A stretch of DNA of 64,000 bases from Balanoglossus misakiensis (GCA_040954595.2 CM082595.2:1488001-1552000), one strand, 5' to 3'. Shown: positions 1 to 15,000, counted from the stretch's first letter. Program-made: numbers and translations. Notes: a model not told the origin generated them from the sequence alone.

Positions 1-3000
1 TAAGAAATAACTTCATGTTAATCTATATTTATTTCATGTGGCAACATCAGACAATAACTTTTCTATGTAGTGGATCATACTATTATTATGGGAGATCTCT
101 CTTTTGTGGACCATTCCATTTTTGAAAGGTGTGACCCCAGAATTTGATTGCTCATCCCATTATAAACATGAAGTGGTCCTGAAGTACAATCTGTATGTTC
201 AACACATCAATGAGTGAACGATTACATTCAATTGGGATTTGATTTCTTTTTTTTCCATTGAAAAAATGTTGCTGTACGAGAATTATATTTCTTATTTTCA
301 ATGTTAGAACAAAGGAAATAATAAGAGGTCACCGTGTAGATAGTTAACTCACATGCTAGTGTGTTTTACCAAATGACTGCCACAGAGAAATGTCAATTTT
401 CAATCCAGTGGAAGCACAGACAGCAAATGACAATTCAATAGATGTTTGCACTGTATCAGAAAAGTCTGTGTCTAATTACATTTTGAATGATCGTGTGTAA
501 CTGACAAAGATAGCATCACTTTGACTGATAAAGACTCGCTTGTGTTCGCGTGTGCATACAGCGCAAATCTTTTTCAGCCATGCTGTTCATTTAGCCAGTC
601 ATACCATTTGTTCTACCATACAGTCATCCATGCCATAAGACTGATATATGTACATGTACCCATACAATGTGTACACATCAACAAAAAAACAAAAACGAGA
701 CATGCTTTATCTTGTACTAACATCAATAACACTTCTCTTTCAAAAAGAAAAAGCTATTCTAAATTTTATACATACGAGATGACTGATTTATCTAGGTTTA
801 TGAATGTTACATGAATTGAAAGATCATGTACAAACATGATCTGACGTTGCTATTTGCGGCTATCATGAATACTTTATCATGATATTTCATTTGAATGTGA
901 AAACCTCAAATTTTAAAGGGGTTGATTGTATAGAATTTCTATTTTGTATAAAAATGATTTGGGGTGAGTAAAAGAATGATAAACAAATTCTTGTTTCAGT
1001 GATAAAAACATGTAATGTACAACTTAAAAATTTTCAGAATAAAATACAACCAAAAGGTTAAAATAACAGGAGACAAAAAAAACAGTGTTCCGTTTTATTT
1101 TTTACTAATTGTGATATGATTAAGATGATTATGAAGAAATAATTTGAAAATACTTAATGGACTAAACAATCTGATACAGTCAGTTTTGTTTTAATTGATT
1201 AATCAAACTAATAAGATTAAAATAATTACAGCATACAACTAAATCAACATAATCTTTCAAAAATTGAAATGATGACTTGTTCATGCAGAACTGAAACACA
1301 CACGTATTCAGAAAATGAAACCTATCATTGAATACAACGTGTGTACAAATAGAGAGTTCAGATATTCATCTGTTAGAATCATTGCATAGTAACTTTAAAC
1401 CTAGCACTGTGCAATACAACTAAAAATACTGCTGAAAAAATATCAAAATAGCTGCTTTAGTTAACACATCTACATAAGGGAAAATAGAAAGCTAAAAATA
1501 CTGAGTGTAAATTTAACAAAAATGTAACAGAAACATTGCTACCACACTGAATACTAGGTCAGACCTCGGAGTTTTTTTGAAACAGACATGGCCATTGTAA
1601 TACTAAATTTACAATGATTGCAAAGCTATAAAATATTGACATGTATATAGTGCATCTATGATTAACCTGAGTACTGTGACAGAAAAAATTGTCCATTTTA
1701 CTCGGAAATAATATTGTCGTAATTTAACTGCGAATAAAATTGGTTATCGTACGGTTGGAAGCATGCTGTGAGATATATAGACACACACGTACACATGCAT
1801 GTATACACATTTACACAACCAGGAAGAAGACAGGTATAGCACTGACTTTCCCAGGAAACTCAAATATGGCAGCCATTAAATTAGATGTTAGTAATGTACA
1901 CACAATGAAAAGAGACTAAACCACATGAAGCAGAGCTCCATTTAATTCACGTCAAGGACTTGCCAGTTATATGAAGTGGAGTACACTATATACTGTCTTC
2001 AGGTAAATGAAATTAACAGATAATAATCGGTTTGCAAAGAGGTAGTTCTTGTTAATATATACACACACGCACAATGCTATCATTACTAGAAAGATATTAA
2101 CAAGTGTCTTTATGATGTCAAGATTTAACGTTTGAAACAAGAAATATCCGATACTGACCTGGTCGATGTCTCTGTTGGACTACAACGGGTTTAGCAATAC
2201 TTGATTCTAATCACAGCAATAGAGCTAGTCTATTGATACAAGCAATGTCGCCGCACACATAACACTAACCACAAAGACTGTGCAGTGGAATCAAAACACT
2301 CTCGTCGACTGAATGGAAAATCCAACGCGAAGAACACCCCAGTACGTCCGACAATGCTCAGCAATGACATGCGAGATGTCTGCCCATGCAGAAAATAGCA
2401 TTTGCAATGAAGACTATGAAGGCACACAACAACAGCAAAAGAACAAACAGTGTGTGTGTATGCCCATTAAATTGTGACTGAGCTGCTTCTATCATACAGA
2501 CACAGGCATTGGCTGTCATACGTAATGACTGCGTACACTGAAGCATTGACAATAAATCAACTGCTACTTCTATTCTATCTACTGCCCTCAATGGCGCCTT
2601 GATTTCATCTAGGTCACACACAAACCCATGCTAGCCTCAGATGTTGGCCTCAATATTTAACCAGTTAAGGAGTGTTGCTCCATAGAAACCATATCAAACC
2701 AATTATTGGCCAAATTTTCACACAAATGCAATATAACAGGCCCATTACTGTTAGTGAGTTGACTCAATCCAGGTCGCATACGAGACTATTAAAGCACGCT
2801 ACTTACAACGACTGACTTCCATGTTTGTAACGGGTTAAAGCAAGCACTACAATTCACATAACAACCACCAAAAATACAATAATTCCCACCTGACCATATT
2901 TTCTGAATGAAACTACAGATAATGCAGTTCTGCGATGCTTTCACGTACAAGATAAGTACAGAAAAAAGGAATACAAAATGAAGGTTTGATGTAGGGAGTT

Positions 3001-3531
3001 ACATCAGTATATTGGTATGTGTCTAGATAATTTGGTAGGAAAATACCCAAGTTTGTTGTACTTCATAGAAGAGCCACAAGAGTAACATGGCCCCCTCTCT
3101 TGACCTATTCACCTTCAGTTTAGGGCACCATGTTTTAACAACATGCTTCCAGTGGAAAGAAAACAATGAAACAGCCGGTCGTCATAGCAACATGGAGATT
3201 CGGTAACAGGGAGATGGGACAGTTCGTGAAAATTCACCATTTGTCCTTCAATACTCTTCATGTACATGTATTTGTTAAGTGAATAGAATTGTCATGAGAC
3301 CGTTGGAGTATAAGCATTTCTATAGTTGCCACTTTGCAGCTGTGTGTACATAGTTCTCGGGTGTAAGGTGAAAGAAGTCTCACCAGTGTGTGGTAGAGTC
3401 ATTCAGCAACAATCTACAAAGTCTAAAATAAGTTGAGGTCACTAGCTATATTTATACTGCTCTAAATGTCTGCTCTGTACCTCAGCAATCTGCTCTCTCC
3501 ATTGAACTCATTTACATGTCAATATTGTCAC

Positions 3532-3624
3532 TTAACCCTTTCACCCCAAGTTCCCTTTTTAGAGGTCCAACGTTACCATAGAAAACACTGGATTTGGACT
3601 GAACCATGGTGGTGAAAGGGTTAA
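3532..3624 (-). mobile_element. TTAA-flanked MITE, copy 1
   Basis: About 93 bp bounded by TTAA on both sides, with inverted ends CCCTTTCACC and GGTGAAAGGG. The interior contains GAGGTCCAA and TTGGACTGAACCATGG, which also occur in the five sister copies in this window. TTAA flanks plus CCCTTT-type ends are the hallmark of piggyBac-superfamily elements. The element has no coding capacity, so it would be a non-autonomous derivative. Orientation is opposite to the copies at 31.2 and 56.6 kb. Confidence 0.7.
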
Positions 3625-5235
3625 TTCTCTGATTTCTCTACATTCTTTCTTTTCAAGGTAGTGGCTTGTCTTCCACAGAAAACTCTCTACTCAACCCTTC
3701 AGGCAACAAACAACATCCAAAGCACAGTTACACTCCAATTCAACTGAACTACACAGAGTCTTGAAAATTCTCCAATTTCAAATACAATAACACACTCAAA
3801 CAGAAGCAACACGGTCAGCAGTGTAGCTTAACAAGCTCAAAAGCAGAATGCAAAAATTTGTGAGTAGTGGAACAATACAAGGGACTATAAGCCCTGGAAT
3901 GGGAAGGGGAGGGAAAGAGTGTTTCTTTTCTGGCCGAATAGCTGTCAAGAAAAGGAAAAGCAATGGATTGTTTTTTTCTGGTGACCAACTTGTATCAACA
4001 ACCCCAGCTTTACACACCTCACAACTTCAAGAAACTTTGCAATCTTTACGCTACAAACACCAGTGACTATGAACACACACTTTTCTGAGTTTGAGAACTC
4101 TTTCAAGTTTACAGGCTACCTAACTCCCTATAATTCAGAAATGTTAGCTACACTGTGAGATATGAAACAGCAAAGAGTGCAATTTCCGTGATAGCTTTCT
4201 GATGTTTGAAGCTCTGCAAAGGTTTCAAATATCAAACACAACAGATTTGTAAGGTTTCCAGTTTTTCTGAAAATCTCCCCCAAAGGGGGATTCAACTGCT
4301 ATGCTGTTGATAGATTTATGGCTGTACCTATTTTGTGCTGAGAACTTAGAATACAGTGAATTAGTAAACAAAGGATAGGTTTTTGTAAATGTAAGTTGGC
4401 CATGTATAGTGGTCATTCATGTGAGTTTTGTTAGTCGGTGTTTTCATGTGATTCTGTTTGTGTCAGTGCAGATTCCACTTGGTTGAAAGCATTCTTTTCT
4501 TTTCATTGTGTACTTCATTTACTCTGAAACACTCGCTGTTCTATCACTGATTAACGGTTCAACTTAATAGATCCTTTGTTGGCACAGTGTACAGTTAGAT
4601 CTGTTGCCCCGCTACATGTTTTATTGATCAAAATCATTCGAAAACCAGGACCTTTCCAACGCAACACAAAGTGTTAGCAGCAGACTAGCAAATTTTCCCA
4701 TGCATCATCACTGTGATTCTATACCATGTCTTGTTTGTAAGCTGACCCTACTCTTTGAGATAAGACAAACAATATGACTAGCCTAATTACTTAAAAGCAG
4801 TCATTGTGTTGTTTTGCTTTGTTGTAGACATCATTTAAGTAGAAAATCACCACTCTTTTAGCAGAACTGATAGACTATAGTTTAAATTTATAGTAGTATG
4901 TTTGCTTTGCTATTTGGCAGCACTTGCTTGAGTGTGATAGATTTATAGATGTCATTATTCTGACTGTACACAGCTGACCTCTGAGGGTTGACCTTTGAAT
5001 ATATCTTGTCAAAACACCATTTGCCTGGCATGAATCAGAAACCAGGGTTTGTTACAGTTTAGGATGTCATCTGTATTTGTGTATACTAGAGGTCAAAACA
5101 GCAAACACACAAATGAATTTCCAAATCACCTAAAGCCATGAAAGTTATAAGTCTTTGGATATAAAACCTTACACTGTTTCCAACCTGCACAGATGCATGT
5201 TGGAGCAAATAATGTCATGTGTTTGTGTTTGAATT

Positions 5236-5520
5236 TAAATCAGTCATGTCCACATATATATTGTAACAATTTCTATATCTAAATGTACCAGTATATTCAG
5301 TGTTTGTAATTGTGTATACATTGTAACAATTTATGTACATATAGATACATGAATCGTTACAATGTATACACAATTACAGTGAATATAGATACATTGTATT
5401 AGAATTGTATATTTGTAATTGCATACACATGTACATTGTAACAATTCATGTATCTATATTCACTGTCTTTGCACAGTGTATATACATTGTAACAATTTCT
5501 GTATACTGTACAAAGAAAGA
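5236..5520. repeat. Palindromic TTGTAACAATT repeat cluster
   Basis: The word TTGTAACAATT recurs four times (about 5,264, 5,321, 5,437 and 5,488), mixed with TGTATCTATATTCA-like words in both orientations. The core is a hairpin at 5,306-5,377: two 32-bp arms with two mismatches around an 8-base loop. A second inverted pairing links the GTGAATATAGATACA segment near 5,379 with TGTATCTATATTCAC near 5,449. It lies in AT-rich non-coding DNA. It could be a foldback transposon remnant or a tandem repeat that rearranged by inversion. Confidence 0.75.
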
Positions 5521-8500
5521 TTCTCTTGTCCTGTACATTCAGAACATAACTTTAACATCCAAAGTATCATTGCTTCCATGCTGTGCAGGGGAATATTATT
5601 AATACTCATGAACAGTAAATATTTCCAAGTTATACAAATAAACATTAATTCTGACATTTAAGAAAATGGACTCTACTTTGAATAAAAGCACTGGGTACCA
5701 TGTATATCAGTCTCCAAGTCAAACGTTTGTTTCAAGACCATCTGTCTGTCTGTCTGCAACAGCAAGCGATGCAGGACAAGGGTCACCATTCAGTTGGTGA
5801 ATTCAGTTGAAGTAAAATTTGCAGACACAAAGAAACTGGTTGTTCTACAAAAGATAAACACTTGTATGAAGGAGTCATTTTATCACCTTACCTTGTGTCA
5901 AGCTGCAAGAGGTAGCCATAAACACAACACTGACTCTTCAAACTAAATCTCGCCTAACAATCCCACTCATAAAGATTTCTGCGCACCAAATCTGTCCCAG
6001 AACACTGTTTGAATATTACCTGCCCGTTACGAACTCTATCCCAGGTATGGCACAGGCAATGGCATGAGTTCTGGAAAGCGTTTTATAGGAGCTCCGTGTT
6101 GTCACTTTGCGATGTGGAAATCAATGCTTAATGCACAGCGTCGAATGCCACAGTCCAAGTCAATAATGTAAACTAAACAGTCCTACTTTTACAAAGACTC
6201 AGCCATGTGTGTACACGTAGCCTCAGGCAGTCTGCATACTATGCCTGCATTGGTAATCTAGCTAATAAGCCAGCAATTCATCCGTATCTGACTAACACTC
6301 AAGCTGGAAGTCAATATCTGCACCCTACACCATCTATATTCAATACAGCCATGATACATCAAGAAATTAATGGTGTGGACAATCTGCATAAAAGTATTCT
6401 CTGTTATGCTTTTTAAATTAATAATCTGACGTCTCATATAATGGTGTATCCGACAGGTGATTTAGTAGGTCCATACACTCAGAAAGTCACGTGTTGTTTT
6501 ATAATTCATTATTAAAATGAATTTCGGACATAATTACAATAAGTCTACAATATAACACATATTCAATAATACAGTAAGTAGATTAATTGCATTTCTGTAT
6601 CAGTAATACTGTTGAATATTCATCATTAGATCACACTATGGATCAGTCAAAACACGATATGTTAAACACATGACCACATATATCCATAATAATATATGCA
6701 CTCTCCTCTCATAGCAAATGTGTTCCACAAACATCAGGCATTCTCTGAATGACTTTTGCACCTGCAGCAGCCATTTTGAATATTATCAGATAAAATGAAT
6801 TCATTCAGAGATTTCTATGACTGATTGTGTTCTAAAAGCTTGTTCAGTTGGTTTTAAATCCATCAGATGTTTGCAGGGGCTACACAACAGAAATTCACAA
6901 ACTATCACAAATCAAGGACTCATATTTGAATTTACCCAGAAGCACTACTGAGCTGTTCACACCTCAAAGATCAGAAAGCTACATGCAAGATAGAACATAA
7001 ATCAAGCTGCTGATACTTCAATTTCTCTACTATTATAGTATTCTAATTTCCTTTTCAATGAAGGTTTTCCTGGTACTGTGGTTAATTCAGAATGGCCATG
7101 AAAGAGGCTTACTCATTCAAAGAGGATTTTTTTCTGTAATTACAGATTCATACATAACGGTCAAGTGTATTAGTTGTGTTAGAAATTTGACCTAAAAACA
7201 AACTCTCACATGAACATATTGCAATTGCATTGTTTCATGAGATGTTGTTCCCTGCCACAGAACAACTTTTGGAGCTTTACGGACACACAGAGTGATGACT
7301 TCATAGAGTTTAAGTGACAATTACACCCAGTCTGATGAGAAACTTCGACAGTTGACTAGTGTTGATGGGCTGTACTTGGATTAGCCAATGCCACAACTGG
7401 GAATAATGGAGTCCCGGAATGGAGTAATTCCGGTCATTTGGCCCACAGCTATTGTTTAACTTATACACCGGATCACTGAATTCCTAGCCCTCACATGCAA
7501 TTCTAACTTCTGGAGATATCCTTCATGATGTCTAAATTTCTTGATCAGTCACACCAGCTTGCAAAAGATTCAGAACTTAAATCTGTTTAGTTCCTTTCCT
7601 GATCATCTTGATCCGTGCATGATAAGCAAAGACTATCACGTTACATTGTTGAAATACTGTAAATGATGGTAAAATTGTATGAGAAATTTCTTTTCCCATT
7701 TTCACACACAGTGGTTTGATAACAGTCAAATTAACCCACAACAGCTTGCAGTATAACAACCATCACCTTGTAACATGATACCGGATTTATCAGCGAGATT
7801 AGGCCAGGCAGGTTACAATTGAATGTTTCCACTGTGGATTGTGGAAGTTCTTAAGCCAAGACATCAATCACTGGTTTCTTTGAATATGCATAAAGGATTG
7901 GGGCCAGCCGAATATACAGCACAGAGAAATGACACAAATTCTGCAACAGTTTACTCACATGTAGATGAAAACAACATTAAGCAAGGTAGTAGCAGGAGAT
8001 ACACAACATAAAGCATAAATACTAAACAACATATTGGATCATTTCATCTTGAAACTAGATGTAGTTTTATACCAGGGTTAAAATTTAGATAGCGACAACT
8101 GAAAGACCTAACTCTGAACCTCTAACTGATGAATTTTATTTCAACCCCAGTGGGAGAGGTGAGATATACAATCATTTGTAACGAGGATAAATTTAGAATG
8201 AAATTGATGACACCTAGAACTATGTAATAGATAATCACTATCAAAATATGTTTGTGTTGATTGATATTCTATCAAAATATCAAAATCCTGCTAGAATATT
8301 CCAGTATTTGTTCATTGTAATTTTGCCCATCTGCTATATGCAACAGCTATTCATGTGGATTTTAAAACATCACTCGTTTTGGCTTTTCTCGGTATCAGCT
8401 GCAGTTTCATATTCTGCTTCTAGCACTGACCTGAATTCAATACTGAGTGCTTACTTATTGGCTGATTGATAGGCTGACTTTAGTTAAACAGAATATTGAA

Positions 8501-8985
8501 AAGAACGACATATAGAAGCCGGAACTTTTGTGTCGCAGTAATTGTGGTGCAGCAAACTTGCAACAATGTAACAAGTACAGTGACAAATGTGACGGTTGTA
8601 TTCATTCATCAATGATGGTAACATAGAAAGTCAGTCTGCTACAGTAGCTCAGGTATTTTGTTGCAAGACAGATTATCTCAGTTCTCAGAGATGACCACTA
8701 GCTCTATTCAACACTGCAGGTCAGGTACATGATTATTGAGCCACAACTAGTGGCATGGCCATCATTACAGAAATCAGCCCGAAGTTATCATTCTTCTGCT
8801 GAACTCCTAACAAAAGAAGTGTCCACTGAACAAGTCTGTAGAGTAGAGGTGTTATGTCTGTATGACTGTATAATGTATAATGTGCGTAATTTGTATGTAG
8901 GCACCAAGACAGCCACTTTCACACACAGCCACACACATTCCTATTAACACCAGCCGAGAAAGCAATCATGGTGTAGTGCACTCAC

Positions 8986-9066
8986 CGTTTCTTTGTGTGA
9001 CAGAAGCTCTTTCTTGATGCGGAAGAAGTTTTTACCATACTGTCTTAAACCTTTCACAAACCGTTT
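8986..9066 (-). CDS. RERE: RERE/Atrophin exon 9: SANT domain
   Basis: An 81-bp, phase 0-0 exon with minus-strand acceptor TTTGCAG above 9,066 and donor GTGAG below 8,986. It encodes 27 residues beginning [17 protein letters not shown], which match the first two helices of the RERE/Atrophin SANT domain almost residue for residue. The SANT domain works with ELM2 to bind histone deacetylase 1/2. The domain is cut here and its third helix must lie in an exon outside the window. Confidence 0.93.
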
Positions 9067-12000
9067 CTGCAAAGAATGAAAAACATCGTTACAAAGAGTG
9101 TCAATATTTAACCATTTTTTTGCAAAAATTTCCTATAATTTGTGAAATACAAATATTTAATTATTTCACTATATAACATATTATAACATGAAAACAGATG
9201 TCTTGTTATGTTTGGTTGCACGTTATTAGGTTTCGACTGTCATGCTTCACCGAAAAAGTATGATTGTGAAGATACTGTCATTTTATTTTCATCATTGATG
9301 AATATCTTTAAGGGATACATTACACAAAGGATTCAAAGAGGATTTGTCAGGAAGAATGGATTTGAGCACTTCCTCTCAGAGGGAGTCCCATGCACAATTT
9401 GATTGCAATATGAATCCCTCTTCAATGTTTGACAGGTGAAGCCTGGCTTTCAAATCAAACTGCTACATTAGAATTGTGACTATTTGTGTCCTATAATATG
9501 CACTTCATTATCTGCGACAAACATTTGAAAGTTAAATTTATGGGGCAATGTTTATGAGCATTCCAGTTCTACAACTACTTATATTATGGAAATTATGATT
9601 ACACTGTTTACGAGGTTAGACATACTGAAATAAATCTGGATGATAAGCTGACAGGGCATTTGTGTGTGCTTTTCATGTTGCTTCAGTAACAGCTTGTCAG
9701 AATGTACATGTACATTTCCTAAACATGTCACTTTTGAAATCTGAACTAATACTTAGCTCTGTGTAAGTAACACTATATGGGTATTGATCACAGTCACATA
9801 CCCACATCATTTGGAAACATATGGCAAGTTTGGTCCGGTCGTGATGGGGTTTAGGGCTGATGTAAAATTTGAGTTGGGCTTTATCATGAATCACTAGACA
9901 CATGTAAGTGAAATAATTCTCAGTAAAATTTACACATAAAAAGGCTATATTTAGGACTGTGTCCAGACTGTACAAGACCTTACTGGTTATAGGGACATAT
10001 GGGCACATGAGAGCCATTGAAATTCCTGTGATGTGCAAATTGTTCACAAGTGTTTTTAATGGGTTTTTATATTTTTATTAATGCCTCTCTAGTCTAAACA
10101 TTGGGTTATTTTGTGAAAGTTGACACGTTTTATCCAGCAACTTTATTATAAGTTGTCAATAAAATATAATCATGAAAATTATCATTATGGAGCATTTGGC
10201 AAACAGATGTGTGATAACTTTAGGAAAAGGTGGGAGGATGGGAAAATATTCTGGATGTTTTGAAGTTACATATATGTGGGCTGCATCAGTTGAACACCAG
10301 GTGCTTTGCCATGCCCTGGGGAGATGTAAAACCAAATCGTGGGCAGACATGAATGAATTTATGTCCAAAATTACAGGTACTGTCTGTTTAATATTTCAGT
10401 ATCCTGAATGAATTGTAAGATGTAGTTGTAATAATTAAATACATACTTATATGTAGGAATCAACTTACATTTTCTTCATCTGTCCATTTCTTGTCAATAG
10501 ATCTTGGTAATGGACACTTGACTAACGCCTGCAGTGCTCTGCCTGTGTCGTATTGGTTGGTATGGAGCTGATGAAAAATATGATACATAATGTATTCATT
10601 GTATCGCATTGCATTGTATTGTATACTTCTGTATTGTATTGTATTATATTGTATTTCCCTGATTCAGTTAAAATATGGGATACTGATGACCAATATGATA
10701 CATACTGTATTCATTGCATTGATTGTTGTATCATCTTTTGAAGCAGCTTCACAGCCTTCCTCAGCAGATCCACCATCGCACATTCCAGCAAAAGCAGCCA
10801 TACTCCTAGAGAAAGAAATACATGTACATGTATTGGTAAAACATACTTTTGTTGGATGTACCATTATTTTGCTTTGCTGAACTTTGCAGATTGTATATAT
10901 TAGGCTTCAGCTGTGGAATTACATTCAACAACAGCCCTTAGCTTTTTTAAATATTTAAATATTTTCAAATTTAAATATTTACAATTAGATTTTCATGTTT
11001 TCCTTAACTCCAGTTTTCACTTATGATTATATTGTGCAAATATTAACACAGCTTCACCAAAAAGTCAGTATTGTAAATTATCAACATTTAATCAGATTTT
11101 CAAACAAATCAAAGTTTTGTGATTGTGATAATATTGTAAACAACCATGAACATAAACTATTGCATTTTTCCCACGCAGCTAACATGGAGTTTGGATGCCC
11201 TTTTCGAATTTCAAATGCTGGTTAATATGAATTTCTCCAAATTTAAATTTTTCCATGGCAACCCAAGTAGTTGATTTCAAAAGAGAATTGTAAAGTGTCT
11301 TTGAACAAATGTTAAAGCCCCTGTTTACTCAAATTGCATAGTATGTTATGGTCAGTAACATTCCTACAACATGCCGTCATCTCACATTTACTGTTTTATT
11401 TTATGACTTAAGTTTCTCGTTCCCATTTTATTCATCCTATCACGTAAACCAATGACTACTACATTAACACAGCATCTGTGTTGTGAATTGCTGCAGAAGA
11501 ATTCTCTCATGACCTCTGACCTGATTCCAAGCTTTCAAAAGGTTACAATATTACGCGGATACCCGAGACATCGGAGCAGTCGGCCATTTTGTAAGGTCAA
11601 AGTTGAACTCACCTTGCGGCTCTCAAATACATCATAAGGTCACAGTCATTGACCGTGGGTTTCCAGATTAGTTCTTCTTTCTGTGTGGAACTCATATCGT
11701 CTTCTGCTTCAGTCTTTGGTCTCTGTTCCGGCAGAACGGCCTGGTGACTTGGTCCGATGCGAATCTCGCCCTGAGTACTCGCCAGCCTCCTGTAAATACC
11801 AAAACTACTTATCAACGACTGCCCCTAGTGATTCTGTACAGAAATACCTCGTTAACTAAATGCTTCATACAGTAACAGACCTCAGCAAGCCAACGCTTTG
11901 ATGTAGTGACACAATAGCTGCTGGCAAATCGCATGTGTAGCTATCAGTTACTCACACAAAGACAGAATAGAGCGCACATCAAACAAAGTGTCGACACAAA

Positions 12001-15000
12001 GAACCCAATCCCTGTTCCGGCCAACCTGACGCTGTCAATTGCATTACAGAATGGTCATGTTAGAAGCTGATTAGCTAATGTCAATAGAACACTTCAAATG
12101 GACTCTAGATGTGTTATTGGCAAATACCTTGATTACCACTGCGATAAGAAATGTACAGTTTAAAGTACACATATCCCTCTAGCTGGTTCAGATTACAACA
12201 TGATATTCTATACTTAAGTGTCAGCCAACAAATTACACACAAGTTTTCACATACAAATGTCAGTAGAAATTTCATCCTGTTCTTTCATTCCCATAGTTGT
12301 GGCAGTCATTATGCTCAATTCATCTTGCATTGCTGACTGATTGCGGGGCTGTTGTGTTTTCTTTTAAAAGGTTTGTAACTAGCTATTTACCTGAGTCGTG
12401 CTCAGTTGTGACATGAATCTGTGATCTGACCCAGGGGTCATCCACAAACATGGCAATGTAATATAATACCCTTAGTGACAAGATAATGCATTGCCAGTGA
12501 CAACATTTGTCTGCGAAATTTTACTGCCTGTTACGTGGGTAAATCAGGAGCTTAGAGGAATAACTCTGGACGATAACCGAACAACCAAGGCATTTTGAAA
12601 TTAGAAATGTTATCACATATCATCAATGATCAGCATGACATGAATTGATTACAATCAATATTCAATACAAATTTATAATTAACGTTATGCTCCTGTGGTG
12701 TAACATGTGTTGACTGCCACAGAAAATTCCAAACAGTCATATACACCATAAACGTCCCCGGTGCATTGGTATCCATGGCAACATCTTTCATCCTTACAGA
12801 TTTGCAAGCACAGAAAATGAAATATGGCAGTATTTGCTGATTACAATCTATGTGATCAAAAACAACTATATTGACAAAGTGAAAACAGTTCAATGTGTTC
12901 AGCATCTACTGCAAACATTGATCTTTTGGCTATGACAACTTGCAGTGCAGCTTAAAACAACAAAACAATCACAGTGTTGTTTTTACACTCTATCCATTTT
13001 TCCATTTACACAGTAATGGCAAATAACTTATCTCAATTGGCCACGATTTCACAGCACCATTTCAAATCAAACACAAAAATAACCCTTTCAACGCTACATT
13101 TTCCCTGTCAAAATGTCGTGCAACTTAATTCTAGACCAAGGACATAATTATCTATTGTCTGCAAGCCTTGTCGAAAAAAATTCTGATCAAGTTGATCAGA
13201 ATTTTTTTTAAATATGGTAGAAGTTATGAGGTTAATTTTGTGAAAAATGCTGTTGAGAGGGCTAAAGTTGTATTTCACTATTTCTACATAAACATTTACA
13301 CATAACTTTTGGGATTGATAACAATTTAGCTGTAATAAAATACAACTGACTCACATTACCAGAGAAATGCATTCTCTGATGTTTTTATAAAATGTAGCAC
13401 TGGCCCCTAACATGTCTGAAATGCTTTTATCTAACTTTATCTGTTGTGCAGTACAGTATCAATATTGACTCGGCAGTATTACCATTACACAATGGTTCCA
13501 TCTCTTCACAAAGTTGACTACCTAAGTAGTCGATAGTACACCTTTAAATTCCTATCAGTGATTTGTACAATCTGTGCCATCAAGAGCAAATGCAAAGGCT
13601 GCTTTGACTTCTGTAAAACAGGAAATTTTCGTGATGAGGAATTATCGCGATATCAACAGAGGTGACTGTTAATTTTCGCATTCTCTTATTACATACACCA
13701 ACTGCATTTAGGTTTCCATTGTGGTTTGCAAACAGGCAATCAGTAATGCCTATCAAGTGTTCCAATATAACCAACTCGCAATCAATTATGGTTTCAATAT
13801 ACTTATATTAACTTGTGATTTAGTATGGCTAGCAAGCTCTCCAATGTGGCTATCTGGTAATTAATTATGGCAATCAAGCTTTTCATTATGGCTGACTGGT
13901 GATCCATTATGGCTACCAAGTGGTCCAAAATGGCTAACTATCACTTGCACAACTTCAAAGATTTCCAGCTCAGACTGAAGTCTCCACAAATGATTTTATA
14001 CCATGGCAGTTTTCAACCTCAACATTGGTTTCAGAACTATCTTAATGGGCTGTGTCTGCATCTTGTAATGCTAAACCATGTAAAGAATTTATCGGAAAGA
14101 AAAGTGACCCAACAACGGCTTATGTTGCCAACTGTAACCCAGAAGGCGTCAAATGTTGCACTCAAATGTCACAAAGTTTAGAGAGCAGGTCAAGGCATTT
14201 ACTAAGTCAACATATCCAATGTACATAAACATGTAAATTTTCCCTGATTCATTTCAGAACACTCATGATAAATCACGTTTAGATAATCAGAAAGGTTGAA
14301 AGTGTTTGTCAATGTTGAATATATCCTAGCATATACACATGTATACTGTTAAAAGGATGAAGTCAGTTCTGGACAGGATATGACTTCTCCAATTGACATG
14401 TTTAGACTTGATATGTACATAGCTTTGAAGATATGTCAATTCAATGGTGGTAATATTATCAGCTAGACTACGACATGTACATCAGGAAAGAACACTACTA
14501 GTCCTAGACTCAATGATGTCTTCTCTGGTACTTTCATCAGTGGCTCTCAAAATCTCAATAACACACGCTCTAAATAAATCAGTAAGACAAGCTTACACGC
14601 AGTCACATCAAATCAAATTCAGAAGAGTATCTGAGTAAAAAGACTCCACCGCTGTCTCCGTTCGCATACTGACTTCTCACCTCTGGTTCTCCCTACTGAC
14701 AGCTGAAATCCGTTCTTCGGGCCGACTCTAATACATTTTGCCTGACCCAATCAAAAGGTCACCGTACATCAATTGATGATGGTAGCATTCAGAACATAAT
14801 CCTTCCAGGGCCATATGCAAACTACAATAGTACACACATTGTAACTGATTTCAAGGCACATTGCTTGTAGTGTTTCTTCCTACATTCTATCATAATTACA
14901 TACTGATACGTACATTATCAAAATGTTACAATTTATGTAGTGTTGCTTTGCATTAATTACATACTGCTACATTATCAAAATACTACACATTTATGTAGTG

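Larger units (their letters stand above)
1..8985. other. Non-coding stretch, probable RERE intron
   Basis: The last recognisable RERE exon ends at 8,986 with a good minus-strand donor, and the family continues with a segment ending the SANT domain (an FYYYWKKTPEA-like motif). I looked for that continuation on the minus strand here and did not find it, so this stretch is most likely part of one large intron and the remaining exons lie beyond position 1. Short open frames here show no family resemblance. It does contain a TTAA-flanked miniature element near 3.5 kb and a palindromic repeat cluster near 5.3 kb, both listed separately. Calling it intron is an inference. Confidence 0.55.

Noticed and set aside
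2358-2640. Minus-strand open frame with a hydrophobic tail (LFVLLLLLCAFIVFIANAIF)
   Set aside because: No ATG start (GTG), a stop codon just upstream, no clear splice acceptor and no family resemblance. The hydrophobic run comes from a T-rich strand.
13909-14181. 90-codon plus-strand open frame
   Set aside because: It begins inside a degenerate minisatellite, shows no domain and has no splice or promoter context.
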